From Verrucomicrobiota bacterium (lineage in GTDB: Bacteria; Verrucomicrobiota; Kiritimatiellia; CAIVKH01), in assembly GCA_024233345.1 (NCBI GenBank), contig JACKPT010000001.1, positions 1 through 64,000 of the forward strand: DNA of 64,000 bases, in the 5' to 3' direction. Both the position numbers and the translations under genes were made by a program. Under the pieces are notes generated by a model. That model searched no databases. It was given only the letters and a program-made list of their open reading frames with translations, and was not told where the DNA came from. Shown one piece after another: positions 8,982-18,211 of the stretch (position 1 is the stretch's first letter; each line of letters begins with the position of its first letter).

Positions 8982-9727
8982 GCCTGGTGGTTCTCGGGGC
9001 GGCATTTTCCCTCGGCCTGGTTACCGGTCTGCATTGTGTGGGGATGTGCGGCCCGTTGGCCCTGGCCCTGCCGGTGGTGGGGAAGACCAGACCGGGGTAT
9101 GTGGCGGGGCGGCTGCTCTATAATCTCGGGCGGGCGGTGACCTATGCGATGATGGGGCTGTGTGCCGGCTTCATTGGGCAGTCCTTGTCGATCGGCGGTT
9201 TCCAGCGCACGGTTTCCGTCGCGGCGGGAACCTTCATTTTGCTGGGCCTGTTGCTGGCATATCTGGGGGTCCTGCCCTGGCTGATGGAGCAATTGGGCAT
9301 CTGGTCCCTGTTCGGAAAGCTTCAGCAACTGTGGCGCAAGGGATTTGCCAACCGCGGTTATACCGGCCTGTTCGTCTTGGGGTTGATCAATGGACTTCTG
9401 CCCTGTGGTCCGGTCTATGTCGCCCTCGCGGGAGCAGTGGCCACCGCCTCAATACCGGAGGCCGGGGTGTTCATGCTGGTGTTCGGACTGGGAACCCTGC
9501 CGATGATGCTGGCAGTTTCCCTCGCCGGGAAATTGATCCAGATGCCGCTGCGAAGACGGCTCCAGAAACTACTTCCCGTCAGCGCCGCAGTGGTCGCACT
9601 CCTGCTGATTCTCCGCGGTATGGCCTTGGGGATTCCTTATATCAGTCCGCCAGAGCAAGCAACCAGACTGGGCGGCGATCCGGCCTCCTGCTGTCACGGA
9701 AACGATTCGACCGAACCCGTTCGGTAA
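8978..9727 (+). CDS. SafE/TauE-type (UreH-like) membrane protein of the cbb3 operon
   Basis: 249 residues with about six transmembrane helices. It starts with the typical GLVTGLHCVGMCGPLALAL, whose Cys pair and Met may bind metal, and has a second half with GLINGLLPCGPVYVAL. This family is commonly the last gene of ccoGHIS clusters and has been linked to copper handling, but the transported substrate is not settled. It is co-translated with ccoH through ATGA and ends the operon; no T-tailed hairpin for the plus strand is evident behind it. Confidence 0.85.
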   Translation: MSLVVLGAAFSLGLVTGLHCVGMCGPLALALPVVGKTRPGYVAGRLLYNLGRAVTYAMMGLCAGFIGQSLSIGGFQRTVSVAAGTFILLGLLLAYLGVLPWLMEQLGIWSLFGKLQQLWRKGFANRGYTGLFVLGLINGLLPCGPVYVALAGAVATASIPEAGVFMLVFGLGTLPMMLAVSLAGKLIQMPLRRRLQKLLPVSAAVVALLLILRGMALGIPYISPPEQATRLGGDPASCCHGNDSTEPVR

Positions 9728-9784
9728 CCCCGTCCTTTCCCGCCCCGGTGGTCGGGCCACCGGTACTGGCTGATCGCAGGGCAT

Positions 9785-9811
9785 AAAAAAAGCGCGGTCG
9801 TTACCCCGCGC
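9785..9811 (-). terminator. Rho-independent terminator of the cytochrome c gene
   Basis: GCGCGG (9792-9797) and CCGCGC (9806-9811) form a perfect 6-bp stem with an 8-base loop. On the minus strand it is followed at once by seven T residues (A7 on the plus strand, 9785-9791). It sits 29 bases past the stop of the minus-strand cytochrome gene. Confidence 0.8.
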
Positions 9812-9839
9812 CTTCAATCGGAATGATTCCCGGTTTGGT

Positions 9840-10211
9840 TTATTCGCCGGCCAGTGACCGGACATAGGCCGCGACATCATGGACCGCTTCATCGGTTTTA
9901 AGGATCGCACCCCAAGGGGCCATCATCGCGGATAATCCAACCGAGGCGCCACCTTCCTTGATGACCTTGAAAATGTGTTCATCGGTCAAGGTGTCCATGT
10001 AGGCTTTGTCGGTCAGGTTGCGGGGTTTGGGGTTCAAGGCTGCCGCCGCCAACCCGTCGCCGTGTCCGGTTTCGCCATGACAGGCCGCACAATAGAGCTT
10101 GAAGGTCGCCGCTCCCTTTTCTGCATCGCCGTTGATCTTAAACGCATCTTGAGCCTGAACGGCAATCGCCGCCATCGCCAACAACCCGATCGTCATACTC
10201 AATGTCTTCAT
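9840..10211 (-). CDS. Small secreted c-type cytochrome
   Basis: 123 residues with a Sec signal peptide (MKTLSMTIGLLAMAAIAVQA) and one haem c site (YCAACHG) followed by GDGLAAAALNPKPRNLTDK. A C-terminal MAPWG provides a probable Met ligand. This is the class I monohaem type used as a periplasmic electron carrier. It lies next to and converges on the cbb3 operon, so it may feed electrons to CcoP; that link is inferred from position. The start was chosen for the AGGAG about 9 bases upstream and the signal peptide; an in-frame upstream Met would add 19 non-signal residues. Confidence 0.88.
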   Translation of the reverse strand: MKTLSMTIGLLAMAAIAVQAQDAFKINGDAEKGAATFKLYCAACHGETGHGDGLAAAALNPKPRNLTDKAYMDTLTDEHIFKVIKEGGASVGLSAMMAPWGAILKTDEAVHDVAAYVRSLAGE

Positions 10212-10316
10212 CTCGCTGAACTCCTGTGAATGTTTATCGTGGTATTCTGCCAAATCGGCCGAAGGCAAACAAGCGTGTTGATGGTGTATTGCGAGGAAAA
10301 TTTGGTTGATCCGGGA

Positions 10317-11519
10317 TTAAGCCGGCTGTTGGCTTTGTGGGCCGGGTTGACATAGCATGACCGGATCTCGAAGTATGGGCATCAAGGGCAGCAGGGCCAA
10401 CAGCGATCCTGCGGCAATGACTACGTAGTTTACCCCAAGGTGATCGGCTAGGGGCCCCGCGAGAGCAAAGGCAATCAACAAGCCGCTTTGCGATACCAAA
10501 CCGACAAGAGCCCACAGTCGTCCCTGCTGAGCAGAAGGCATTGCATGACGGATGATGACATCAAGAGATGTGTTCAAAAAGGGAAGGCTCATGAACAATC
10601 CCACCGTGGCGATACCGAGCAGGATAACCCCGCCTTGCGACCCCATCGCCATGCAGCACAGACCAGCAGCCAGCAGGCCTGCACGAAGGCGTCGCCGGGC
10701 ATTTCCATGGGCCCTGCTACCGAGCCATATGCTGGTTGCCAGCATCCCGACGGCACCCGCGGTCTGCAGACCCGCGAGGGTTCCGGTGGTCGAAGTGGCC
10801 AGAACCAGAGGGGTCAAGAGTGCCTGAAGGGTGCCAATCCCAAGGGTGATCAGGGCGGATAAACCCAGCATCGCCCAGACCAGCGAGTGGCGCCTGATCA
10901 ACCGGAAAACGTCCCCTTGATTTTGCTGGGCCATCTTGGGAGCTTGTCCCGCAGCGATTGACAACGCCGCCGCAAAAGCAATCCCATAGGTCAATGCATC
11001 GACCCACAGTACTGCATGCATACCCGATACATGCAGTAACAGGGCCCCTCCTGCCGGGCCGACCAGAAGTCTGGCTGCTTCGGCAATCTGAAGTCGGCCT
11101 GCGACAAGGTGGTAGTGGATGGGTTCGACCAAATCGCTCATCAGGGCCTTGCGGGCCGGTGTCTGGAACGCGTCAGCGATGGAGATCAGGATCATACCAG
11201 TAAAGATGGGCCACGCGGATTCCGGTTGAATTGAAAGCAACGCCGCCACGGAAATAATCACCAACCCACAGAATGCATCGCCCGCAGCAACCAGATTTCG
11301 TCGCACATAGCGGTCTGCCATGGAGCCACCCAGAGGGGCGAGGGCCAACCCGGGGAGATAGGCACACAGCAGCAACAGTGAACAGGCAGTCGCCCCGCCG
11401 CCCTCGTTGTGCAGGTGTACTCCGAGCGCGAATAGAGATATCCCGCTTCCCAATCTGGAGATGGTTTGTCCGAACCAGATGCGTTGAAATGAACGGGGGA
11501 GCATACTCTTCACGGTCAT
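10317..11519 (-). CDS. MFS transporter, probable drug exporter
   Basis: 400 residues with about twelve predicted transmembrane helices. The loop GGSMADRYVRRNL between helices 2 and 3 matches the major facilitator motif A (GxLaDrxgrr), and FQTPARKALMSDLV is typical of the MFS_3 (TetA/EntS-like) group. It probably exports a hydrophobic compound by proton antiport. It is the last gene of the mipA-tetR-CPBP-MFS operon; its ATG overlaps the CPBP stop by ATGA, so the start at 11519 is preferred over an upstream in-frame Met. Substrate unknown. Confidence 0.9.
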   Translation of the reverse strand: MTVKSMLPRSFQRIWFGQTISRLGSGISLFALGVHLHNEGGGATACSLLLLCAYLPGLALAPLGGSMADRYVRRNLVAAGDAFCGLVIISVAALLSIQPESAWPIFTGMILISIADAFQTPARKALMSDLVEPIHYHLVAGRLQIAEAARLLVGPAGGALLLHVSGMHAVLWVDALTYGIAFAAALSIAAGQAPKMAQQNQGDVFRLIRRHSLVWAMLGLSALITLGIGTLQALLTPLVLATSTTGTLAGLQTAGAVGMLATSIWLGSRAHGNARRRLRAGLLAAGLCCMAMGSQGGVILLGIATVGLFMSLPFLNTSLDVIIRHAMPSAQQGRLWALVGLVSQSGLLIAFALAGPLADHLGVNYVVIAAGSLLALLPLMPILRDPVMLCQPGPQSQQPA

Positions 11520-12289
11520 TCCCTCCCGGATTTGTACCAGAGCCCGAAGGCTGCGAGGGTGAGTACACCCGTCTGCAGGCATTTCGTTGTCTGGCTGATG
11601 TTGAGAGCCTCTTGGGAAAGGTTGATCACAAAGTGGAACAGAATGGCAGCGGGTATACTTTTTTGATTCGCTACACAGACCCGACTAATGATGATTCCCA
11701 GAGGAATGATGCTCACGAAAAAGTTGATCGCGAACCATGGATTATCCTGAAAAATAACATACTGATAGGAGTCCTTCACCAGAATCAATGGTAGATGCCA
11801 GAGTGACCACAACAGGCCAAAAAGTAGATCGGCGCTCCGCTGGGGAAGAACGGCCTGAAGACTATCGTAGGCGTAACCCCGCCAACCCAATTCCTCGAAG
11901 GTAGCGGCCATCAGCAGCAGCAAAAATACCGGGACGAAACCTGTGCGGAATGAAAATTCATCCGCGAGCTGCAGTTGATCCGGTGAGCCTCCAAGCAGGA
12001 GTGAAAGCCCCACCGAGACCAAAACCGAGAGTGGCATGAGCAGGCACGCCGTCAGAAGCAGGCCGGGGCGTATTCGCTTCAGTTTCAGGAGTCGATCCCG
12101 GAATTGTTTCCGAGCTTCGGGATCCTTGTGAATCATCCAGTATGATACAAGGAAGGGAGTCAGCAGGCCCGGCAACATCCACATCATGTGTGAACCGTCG
12201 TTTCCCGGCTGGTGACTGACTCGGGCGCCTATACCCCAGAAGATACAGGTCACGGCGAAGGTTATCAGAAAATATAGGCGTGGCTTCAT
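11516..12289 (-). CDS. CPBP-family intramembrane metalloprotease (Abi/CAAX-like)
   Basis: 257 residues, about seven to eight transmembrane helices. It has the three family motifs: EELGWRG near residue 132, LWSLWHLP near 160 and FHFVIN near 218, which supply the catalytic glutamates and histidines. Family members include CAAX prenyl protease 2 homologues and bacteriocin self-immunity proteins; the bacterial substrate here is unknown. It overlaps tetR and the MFS gene by ATGA on both sides, so it belongs to this TetR-controlled unit and may take part in envelope defence. Confidence 0.9.
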   Translation of the reverse strand: MKPRLYFLITFAVTCIFWGIGARVSHQPGNDGSHMMWMLPGLLTPFLVSYWMIHKDPEARKQFRDRLLKLKRIRPGLLLTACLLMPLSVLVSVGLSLLLGGSPDQLQLADEFSFRTGFVPVFLLLLMAATFEELGWRGYAYDSLQAVLPQRSADLLFGLLWSLWHLPLILVKDSYQYVIFQDNPWFAINFFVSIIPLGIIISRVCVANQKSIPAAILFHFVINLSQEALNISQTTKCLQTGVLTLAAFGLWYKSGRE

Positions 12290-12924
12290 GGTGTATCCGC
12301 TCCGGGGGTAAGGAAGGAAAATGAACCCTTGGGTGCGCCGAGCTGGGATTCAACCAGAACCGGTATCGCGGCCTGCCGGCGGGCAATATCCTTTTCATTC
12401 CAGGGGAAAAAGCCCACGTCGGTAAGAAACTGGATGCCGCCCAGAAGGAGTTCTGCGGCCTCCAGCGGACAGGGGCAGGTGAAGTCGCCGTCAGCCACGC
12501 CTTTCTGGATGACTTGGGCAAACAGAGGGCAAAGGCGATTCAGGTACTGACCTAGCTGTTGGGCGTGGAGCACGGTGTTGCCAGGGCGATGAAGTGCATC
12601 GAGTACACCATCGTTGTCCTGAGCCAGGGTATTCGCAGCGAGAAGGGTACGAAACTGATCGATGGCATTCATCACTTTGAATTCGCGTTTTTCCATGAGT
12701 GCTTGCTTGTGTGCAAGATCGTGTTCGATCATGTCTGCAACCACGGCTTCAAGCAGATCTTCCTTGGAACGGAAGTAGTGGTAGATGGTGCCTTTGGCTA
12801 CGCCCAGTTTGTCCATCAGATGATTCATGGTCGAGTGATCGTAGTCGAGGGTTCGAAACATTTCCCTGGCTGCATTGAGAATTTCTCGGCGGCGTTCTTC
12901 GGGTTTTTTGACGATGCGGGACAT
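12286..12924 (-). CDS. TetR/AcrR-family transcriptional regulator
   Basis: 212 residues. The N-terminal helix-turn-helix contains ILNAAREMF and GVAKGTIYHYFRSKEDLL (about residues 15-60), the standard TetR DNA-binding domain; the C-terminal ligand domain is not assignable. It is encoded inside the operon it probably controls, 20 bases after mipA and overlapping the CPBP gene. A perfect palindrome over the operon promoter (13834-13854) is the likely operator, giving autoregulation and induction by a ligand that the MFS protein may export. Confidence 0.93.
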   Translation of the reverse strand: MSRIVKKPEERRREILNAAREMFRTLDYDHSTMNHLMDKLGVAKGTIYHYFRSKEDLLEAVVADMIEHDLAHKQALMEKREFKVMNAIDQFRTLLAANTLAQDNDGVLDALHRPGNTVLHAQQLGQYLNRLCPLFAQVIQKGVADGDFTCPCPLEAAELLLGGIQFLTDVGFFPWNEKDIARRQAAIPVLVESQLGAPKGSFSFLTPGADTP

Positions 12925-12944
12925 AAGGTTATCCTTGGAAAAGG

Positions 12945-13748
12945 TTAAAATTTATGGAATGCGTAAAGCATGACTTCGACCTGAAGTTCCTGCAAGGTGG
13001 AAGGGGCATCTGCGGCTTCTCCCAGCCAACGCGTCAGACAGACTTCACCGCTGAGGCCAGAGTTCTCCCAGCATGTCCAGGTACATCGCAGGTCTGCCAC
13101 TGCCGCCCGCAATCCATGGTTTGAGCCGTAGAACCAGGCCGAGGCGTATTCCTCGTCCATCGCGTCCAGACCCAGCAATCCTTCGGCCTCCAGACTGGGT
13201 GAAAGAATCAGTCGTCGAGCGCAGAAGGCCATTGCGGTCAGGCCGGTAACGTCTTCATTGTCTTCGATCTCGATGGGATGCAGCCCCAGGGAAATTCCGA
13301 AGAGGGCGAACCCCATGTCCCGGGCGAGTGTTCCCCGCAGAATCATGTCCGAGGTGGTGTCCGGTAGGTCGGCAAGGATTTCTTTTGCCTGTCTGGAATG
13401 TTCATGGGTTTCACCCCAAGCTTCAAATCCATCCCTCTCCCTCGATTCACCCGGGCACAGGCCCAGGGCTACCAGCCAGGGACCACCCTGCACATAATGT
13501 GCTAGCTCCAGGCCATCGGCAAATGAAGCGCGCAACACCGTAGTTTCGTGGCGCAGGTTCACTTCCAATAGGGGCAGGGGCACCCAGACGGTCTCGTCCG
13601 ACCCCGGATAGGACGCAGTCGATCCAATGCCTATGCCAAGGCGGGCTTCGTAGTCATTTCCCGCCCATGACGAGGGGGATGCCTGCATCAATATAGGCAG
13701 GATCAAACCGATCCATTTTGCACATTGAAATCTCGATTCAGTCTTCAT
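12945..13748 (-). CDS. MipA/OmpV-family outer membrane protein
   Basis: 267 residues with a signal peptide (about 1-29) and the family opening ARLGIGIGSTASYPGSDE followed by PLPLLEVN, then amphipathic strands ending in an aromatic C-terminus (AFHKF), as in beta-barrel proteins. MipA/OmpV proteins are outer-membrane barrels, in some species linked to murein synthesis complexes or antibiotic response. The middle of the sequence is more acidic and less barrel-like than usual. First gene of the operon; AAGGAG lies 7 bases before the ATG. Confidence 0.75.
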   Translation of the reverse strand: MKTESRFQCAKWIGLILPILMQASPSSWAGNDYEARLGIGIGSTASYPGSDETVWVPLPLLEVNLRHETTVLRASFADGLELAHYVQGGPWLVALGLCPGESRERDGFEAWGETHEHSRQAKEILADLPDTTSDMILRGTLARDMGFALFGISLGLHPIEIEDNEDVTGLTAMAFCARRLILSPSLEAEGLLGLDAMDEEYASAWFYGSNHGLRAAVADLRCTWTCWENSGLSGEVCLTRWLGEAADAPSTLQELQVEVMLYAFHKF

Positions 13749-13824
13749 GGTGAACTCCTTTTCTTTCTTTGGTTTGCGGTGTATTTCCGAAAATTGTTTG
13801 TTCAGTTCCTTTCATAGAGGTGGT

Positions 13825-13854
13825 TATATATATATTGACCGACCGTCGGTCAAT
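13825..13854 (-). promoter_or_regulatory. Promoter with overlapping TetR-type operator for the mipA operon
   Basis: On the minus strand TTGACC (13848-13853) and TATATA (13825-13830) stand 17 bases apart, a good sigma-70 promoter. The arms ATTGACCGA (13834-13842) and TCGGTCAAT (13846-13854) form a perfect 9-bp inverted repeat around a 3-base centre, covering the -35 and the spacer. TTGACCGAC-type palindromes are typical of TetR-family operators. A regulator bound here would block RNA polymerase. The leader to mipA is about 70 bases. Confidence 0.8.
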
Positions 13855-14020
13855 TAAAAAAGAAGAAAAAAGTTGGGCATGGATCACCAAGAGCTTTTTG
13901 CCTGCATCAGGCAGGGGGGGTGGCAGAATTTACCGACTCATCGTCGAGGAGCGTAGGCGCGTTTGGCGTGCAGGCCCAGTCTGCGAAGGCGATTGAGTTC
14001 CGTTCGGCTCTGAACTTCGA

Positions 14021-17000
14021 TCAGTCTGTTTCTTTCACCAGTCGGTGCTTGACGCGGTTTATGATGTGATCGAACAGGGTATACATGACCGGGACCAGTA
14101 CGAGGGTGAGGACGGTGGAGACGGAGAGGCCGAAAATGACCGCGACCGCCATCGGGGCCCACCAGGCGCTGGTTTCCGCCCCCGCAATGAAGCGGGGCGG
14201 CCACTCGTGGATTTCCAGACTGTAGCCAATGGCCATGGGGATGAGGCCCAGTACGGTCGTCACCGCCGTGAGCAGGACCGGGCGAAGCCTCATCTTGCCC
14301 GCCGTGGCCACTGCATCGGCGGCCGGCATGCCCTCTTCCCGGCGTTGCCGGATACAGTCGATCAGCACGATGGCGTTGTTGACCACAATGCCGGCAAGGC
14401 TGACGACTCCGACCCCGGTCATGATCACCCCGAACTTCATCCCGGTGATGAGCAGGCCCCAGGTGACCCCGATCAGGGAAAGCAACACCGACATGCCGAT
14501 GATCCCGGGAAGAATCACCGAGTTGAACTGAATGACCAGCACCACGAGGATCAGCCCGAGGGCAATAAAGAATGCCTTGGCCAGAAATGCGCCCGCCTCC
14601 TCCATCTCCTGGGTGTCGCCGGCGTAGGTGATGGAATAGCCGCGGGGCAGCGGGATGGTATCGACGATCGGCACGATCTCGCGAATGATTTCATCAACGC
14701 CCCGGCCCTGGTTGTTGCCGCTGATCGTGATCACCCGTTTCTGATTCTTCCGGGTGATGGCCCCACGCCCGTTTTCATAATGCACGGAACCGAGTGAGGA
14801 TAAGGGGACTCGGGCACCGGATGGGGTGGGAATGTAGATCTTCGCGAGCAGGTCCACGGTTTCGCGTTGGGCAATCGGAAGGCGGATGGTGATGTCATAC
14901 TCATCCTCGTCGGGGCGGAACTTGCTGGTTTCCATCCCGTAAATTGCGGTGCGGAGGAACGTGCCGATAGTCCGGGTATCGAGCCCAAACATCGCGGCCC
15001 GGTCGCGGTCGACGATGAATTGCAATTCCGGAAGGGCCTCCTCGAAATCATCCTGGAGATCGACCAGACCGGGTATCCCCTTGATCGCCCGGATCAGATC
15101 GCCGGAGATTCGGGACAGGGTGTCAAAATCGTCTCCCGCCAATTCGATGCTGACCGGAGCCCCGATCGGCGGGCCCTCCTCCTGCTTCTCGATGGTGACT
15201 TCCGCCCCCGGTATGGTGGGAAGGCGGCTGCGGATCTCGTCGATCAACTCCGTGGACGAACGGTTGCGCTCCTCGAAGGGGACAAATTCGACAATGACCT
15301 GTCCGGCGTGGGTTGCTTTTCCTCCCGCCGACATGCCATTGCCGGCGGCGACCCCGACCGTTGCGAGGCTGAATTTGATTTCCGCATACTCCGGCAGGAG
15401 GGATTCGATTTCCCGGATTACCTCGTCGGTGCGCTCAATGGCGGTGCCCTGGGGCAACTGAACCTTGATGGTTGCGTTGCGCGGATCCACTTCGGGAAAC
15501 AGCTCCACCCCCTTGCCGAAATGGGCATAGAACTCAAAGCTCGCAAACAGAAAAAGAAAGCCCATCAGCAGCACCTTGCCCCGGTGCTGAATCGCGACCC
15601 GGAGCAGCCGCTCATAGCCCCGCACGATCCGGGTATCACGAATGCCGAGGTCATTGAGCTTCTCATCGGACTTGGCTCCGGTGATGAAGGCTGAGCAGAC
15701 CGCGGGATTGATGACCAGGGCGACGAACAGTGAGGCCACCAGGGTGACAATCAGGGTCCGGGGAAGGAAGGACATGAATTGGCCCATGATATCAGGCCAG
15801 AAGAGCAGGGGGGCAAAGGCAAGGCAGGTGGTAATGGTGGAAGTGATTACCGGCCATGCCACCTCACCGGCTCCGCGCCGGGCTGATTCCTTGCGGGACA
15901 GGCCGGTGGTCCGGAACCGGTAGATGTTTTCCACGATCACGATGGCATTGTCGACCAACATGCCAAGGGCGAGGATCAGGCTGAACAGAACCATCATGTT
16001 CAGGGTTTCTCCCCGGTAGGTCAGGATGGTAAAGGCGATCAGCATGGAGAGGGGAATGGCGATCGCCACGAACAGGCTGTTGCGCAGCCCCATGACAATG
16101 AACAAGACGATGACCACCAACATGAACCCGGAGGTGATATTATTCTCCAGCTCCTTGATCATCATGTCGACATATTCGGACTCATCGGTGATATAGGTCA
16201 CCTTGATCCCCGGGGGGAGTCCGAAGGTCTCGATGGCCTTCTTGACCTGACCGATCAAACGCACGGAGTTTTCCTTGTTGCGCTTGAGAATCTCGATGGA
16301 GATGGCGGGCTCGCCATTGAGGCGGGAAATGGAGTCGAGGTCTTTATAGGTATCACGCACTTCGGCGATGTCTCGCAGAAACACCGGTTGCCCACCCTGG
16401 TCGGTGATCAGGATGTCCCGCAGGTTGGTGGCCAGCTTGTATTCTCCGGGAACCCGGACCTGGAATTTGCTGCCCCGGATCTCCAGGTTTCCGGCGGAGA
16501 CGGTGGCATTCTCCTGGGAGATTCTCTGCATGACGAGGTCGATGGGGATGCCATAACTGATCAACCGGGGCAGGTCGATTTCTACCCGGATTTCCCGCTC
16601 CCTCACCCCGGAAAGGTTGGCCTGGCGTACCCCGGAGATCAGTTCGATTTCCTCCTGCAGGTCTTCGGCCAGCACCCGGAGGCGGTCTGTCCGGTCCCCG
16701 GACAGGGCGATGATGAAAATGGGGAAGTCGGTACTGAAATTGAAGGCCTGGACGATGGGTTCGTCCAGATCATTGGGGAGATCGGGGCGGGCAAGATCCA
16801 GCTTGTCCTTGACCTTCTGGAGCGCGGTGTCGATTTCCTGACCGGCCAGGAATTCGATCGAGATGGAGGTCACCCCCTCCGAGGTGGTGGAGGTGATTTC
16901 CTTGATGTTCTCCACGTCATTGAATTGCCGCTCGAGGGGGATGGTGACGAGTTTCTCCATGTCCTCGGGGGCGGTCCCCTCATAGATCGCGGTGACAAAC

Positions 17001-17134
17001 ACGTAGGGAATGGTGATGTCAGGGGTGCCTTCCCGGGGGAGGTGCTGGTAGCACATGACCCCGGCGATGACCAGAACCACCACCAGTACGAACACTGCGG
17101 TTCTGAATTTAATGGCGTAGTTGGAGATGAGCAT
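14021..17134 (-). CDS. RND-family efflux permease (inner membrane pump)
   Basis: 1037 residues with the RND plan: helix 1, a large periplasmic domain (about 35-330), helices 2-6, helix 7, a second periplasmic domain (about 560-860) and helices 8-12. It opens with RTAVFVLVVVLVIAGVMCY and has GMLVDNAIVIVENIYR in helix 4, where AcrB has two adjacent aspartates, and AGIVVNNAIVLID in helix 10, where AcrB has the relay lysine. The proton relay therefore differs from AcrB, as in many RND relatives outside Proteobacteria. It works with the adaptor and outer membrane channel encoded just upstream in the same operon. Substrate unknown. Confidence 0.95.
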   Translation of the reverse strand: MLISNYAIKFRTAVFVLVVVLVIAGVMCYQHLPREGTPDITIPYVFVTAIYEGTAPEDMEKLVTIPLERQFNDVENIKEITSTTSEGVTSISIEFLAGQEIDTALQKVKDKLDLARPDLPNDLDEPIVQAFNFSTDFPIFIIALSGDRTDRLRVLAEDLQEEIELISGVRQANLSGVREREIRVEIDLPRLISYGIPIDLVMQRISQENATVSAGNLEIRGSKFQVRVPGEYKLATNLRDILITDQGGQPVFLRDIAEVRDTYKDLDSISRLNGEPAISIEILKRNKENSVRLIGQVKKAIETFGLPPGIKVTYITDESEYVDMMIKELENNITSGFMLVVIVLFIVMGLRNSLFVAIAIPLSMLIAFTILTYRGETLNMMVLFSLILALGMLVDNAIVIVENIYRFRTTGLSRKESARRGAGEVAWPVITSTITTCLAFAPLLFWPDIMGQFMSFLPRTLIVTLVASLFVALVINPAVCSAFITGAKSDEKLNDLGIRDTRIVRGYERLLRVAIQHRGKVLLMGFLFLFASFEFYAHFGKGVELFPEVDPRNATIKVQLPQGTAIERTDEVIREIESLLPEYAEIKFSLATVGVAAGNGMSAGGKATHAGQVIVEFVPFEERNRSSTELIDEIRSRLPTIPGAEVTIEKQEEGPPIGAPVSIELAGDDFDTLSRISGDLIRAIKGIPGLVDLQDDFEEALPELQFIVDRDRAAMFGLDTRTIGTFLRTAIYGMETSKFRPDEDEYDITIRLPIAQRETVDLLAKIYIPTPSGARVPLSSLGSVHYENGRGAITRKNQKRVITISGNNQGRGVDEIIREIVPIVDTIPLPRGYSITYAGDTQEMEEAGAFLAKAFFIALGLILVVLVIQFNSVILPGIIGMSVLLSLIGVTWGLLITGMKFGVIMTGVGVVSLAGIVVNNAIVLIDCIRQRREEGMPAADAVATAGKMRLRPVLLTAVTTVLGLIPMAIGYSLEIHEWPPRFIAGAETSAWWAPMAVAVIFGLSVSTVLTLVLVPVMYTLFDHIINRVKHRLVKETD

Positions 17135-17137
17135 GGA

Positions 17138-18211
17138 TCAGTTTTCCGCGTTGATCCGCTCGATCGGCTCGCCGTCGATCAGGGTTCGGTGACCGTCCAC
17201 GATCAGTTCATCCCCGGCGGCCAGTCCCTCCGCGAGTACGGCACGCTCGCCAAGAATCCGGTCGATTTTAACCAGACGCCGCACCGCCCGGTCCTCGTGG
17301 ACGATGTAGACAAAGTGCTCGCCGTTTTTCGGGATCACCGCAGAAAGGGGGATCGCGATGACATTGCTGGGTTGTCCTCCGGTCAGGGTCGCGGTGGCAA
17401 TCATGCCCGGCTTGTACCGGCGGTCGGGGTTGGCTGCCCGGGCTTCAACCGTGAAGCTGTGGCTGGCTCCGGAGGCGGCCTGAGCGATAAACGACACCGT
17501 GCCGGTGCCAATGCCGAGGCCGAGGGTTTCGAGTGAAAAGTGGAGGGGATCACCGACCGCCAGGCTGCCGATTTCCCGTTCCGGGACATCAACAAGGATC
17601 TTTACCGGGTCGACCCGGACCACTTCGAGGACGGCCGCGCCTTCGGGGGCGAATTCTCCGACCTCGACAAAGCGGTCGTTGATGAATCCATCCACCGGGC
17701 TGATGACTTCACACTGGGACACATAGGCCCGTGCCTCCGCTGCCTGGACCCGGGCCTGGTCGAGCCTGGTTTTGACCTCATCATAGGTACTGGTGGAGAC
17801 CGCGCCGCTGTTGACCAGCTCCTCGAACCTGCGTAGATCTTTCTCTGCTTCCCGGATTTCGATCTCCGCTCGTTCAAGCAGGGCGTCCCATACCCTGGCA
17901 TCGATGGTGAGTAGACGTTGTCCGGCCTTCACTTCGTCACCCCGGTCCACGAGAATCTGGGTGATGCGCCCGCCCTTATCGACCGGCAGCATGGCTCGAT
18001 AATCCGCCCCAATCCGGGCCGGGAGGTCGATCTGAGGGGTCAGGGCCATGGGTTCAACCCGTTCGGTTTGAACCGGACTTTTCCTTTCTTCGACCGAGGT
18101 CATCGGGGTTTCATGCCGTCGCAGCACCAGCGAGAGCACGAGAAAGATCAGGAGGAGGGCGATAATGGTCCACAGCACCAGGCCGGACCGGTTGAATTCA
18201 GGGCGCTTCAT
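17138..18211 (-). CDS. RND efflux periplasmic adaptor (membrane fusion protein)
   Basis: 357 residues. An N-terminal transmembrane anchor (about 9-30) has no lipobox. A lipoyl half-motif follows (GGRITQILVDRGDEVKAGQ), then a helical hairpin (about 105-165), the second lipoyl half (YVSQCEVISPVDGFINDRFV), a beta-barrel and a membrane-proximal domain. It bridges the pump and the TolC-like channel. The start at 18211 is favoured because AAGGAG stands 8 bases upstream, inside the end of the channel gene; the genes overlap by 14 bases. A longer frame would add 15 residues without a ribosome site. The pump gene follows after 3 bases. Confidence 0.93.
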   Translation of the reverse strand: MKRPEFNRSGLVLWTIIALLLIFLVLSLVLRRHETPMTSVEERKSPVQTERVEPMALTPQIDLPARIGADYRAMLPVDKGGRITQILVDRGDEVKAGQRLLTIDARVWDALLERAEIEIREAEKDLRRFEELVNSGAVSTSTYDEVKTRLDQARVQAAEARAYVSQCEVISPVDGFINDRFVEVGEFAPEGAAVLEVVRVDPVKILVDVPEREIGSLAVGDPLHFSLETLGLGIGTGTVSFIAQAASGASHSFTVEARAANPDRRYKPGMIATATLTGGQPSNVIAIPLSAVIPKNGEHFVYIVHEDRAVRRLVKIDRILGERAVLAEGLAAGDELIVDGHRTLIDGEPIERINAEN

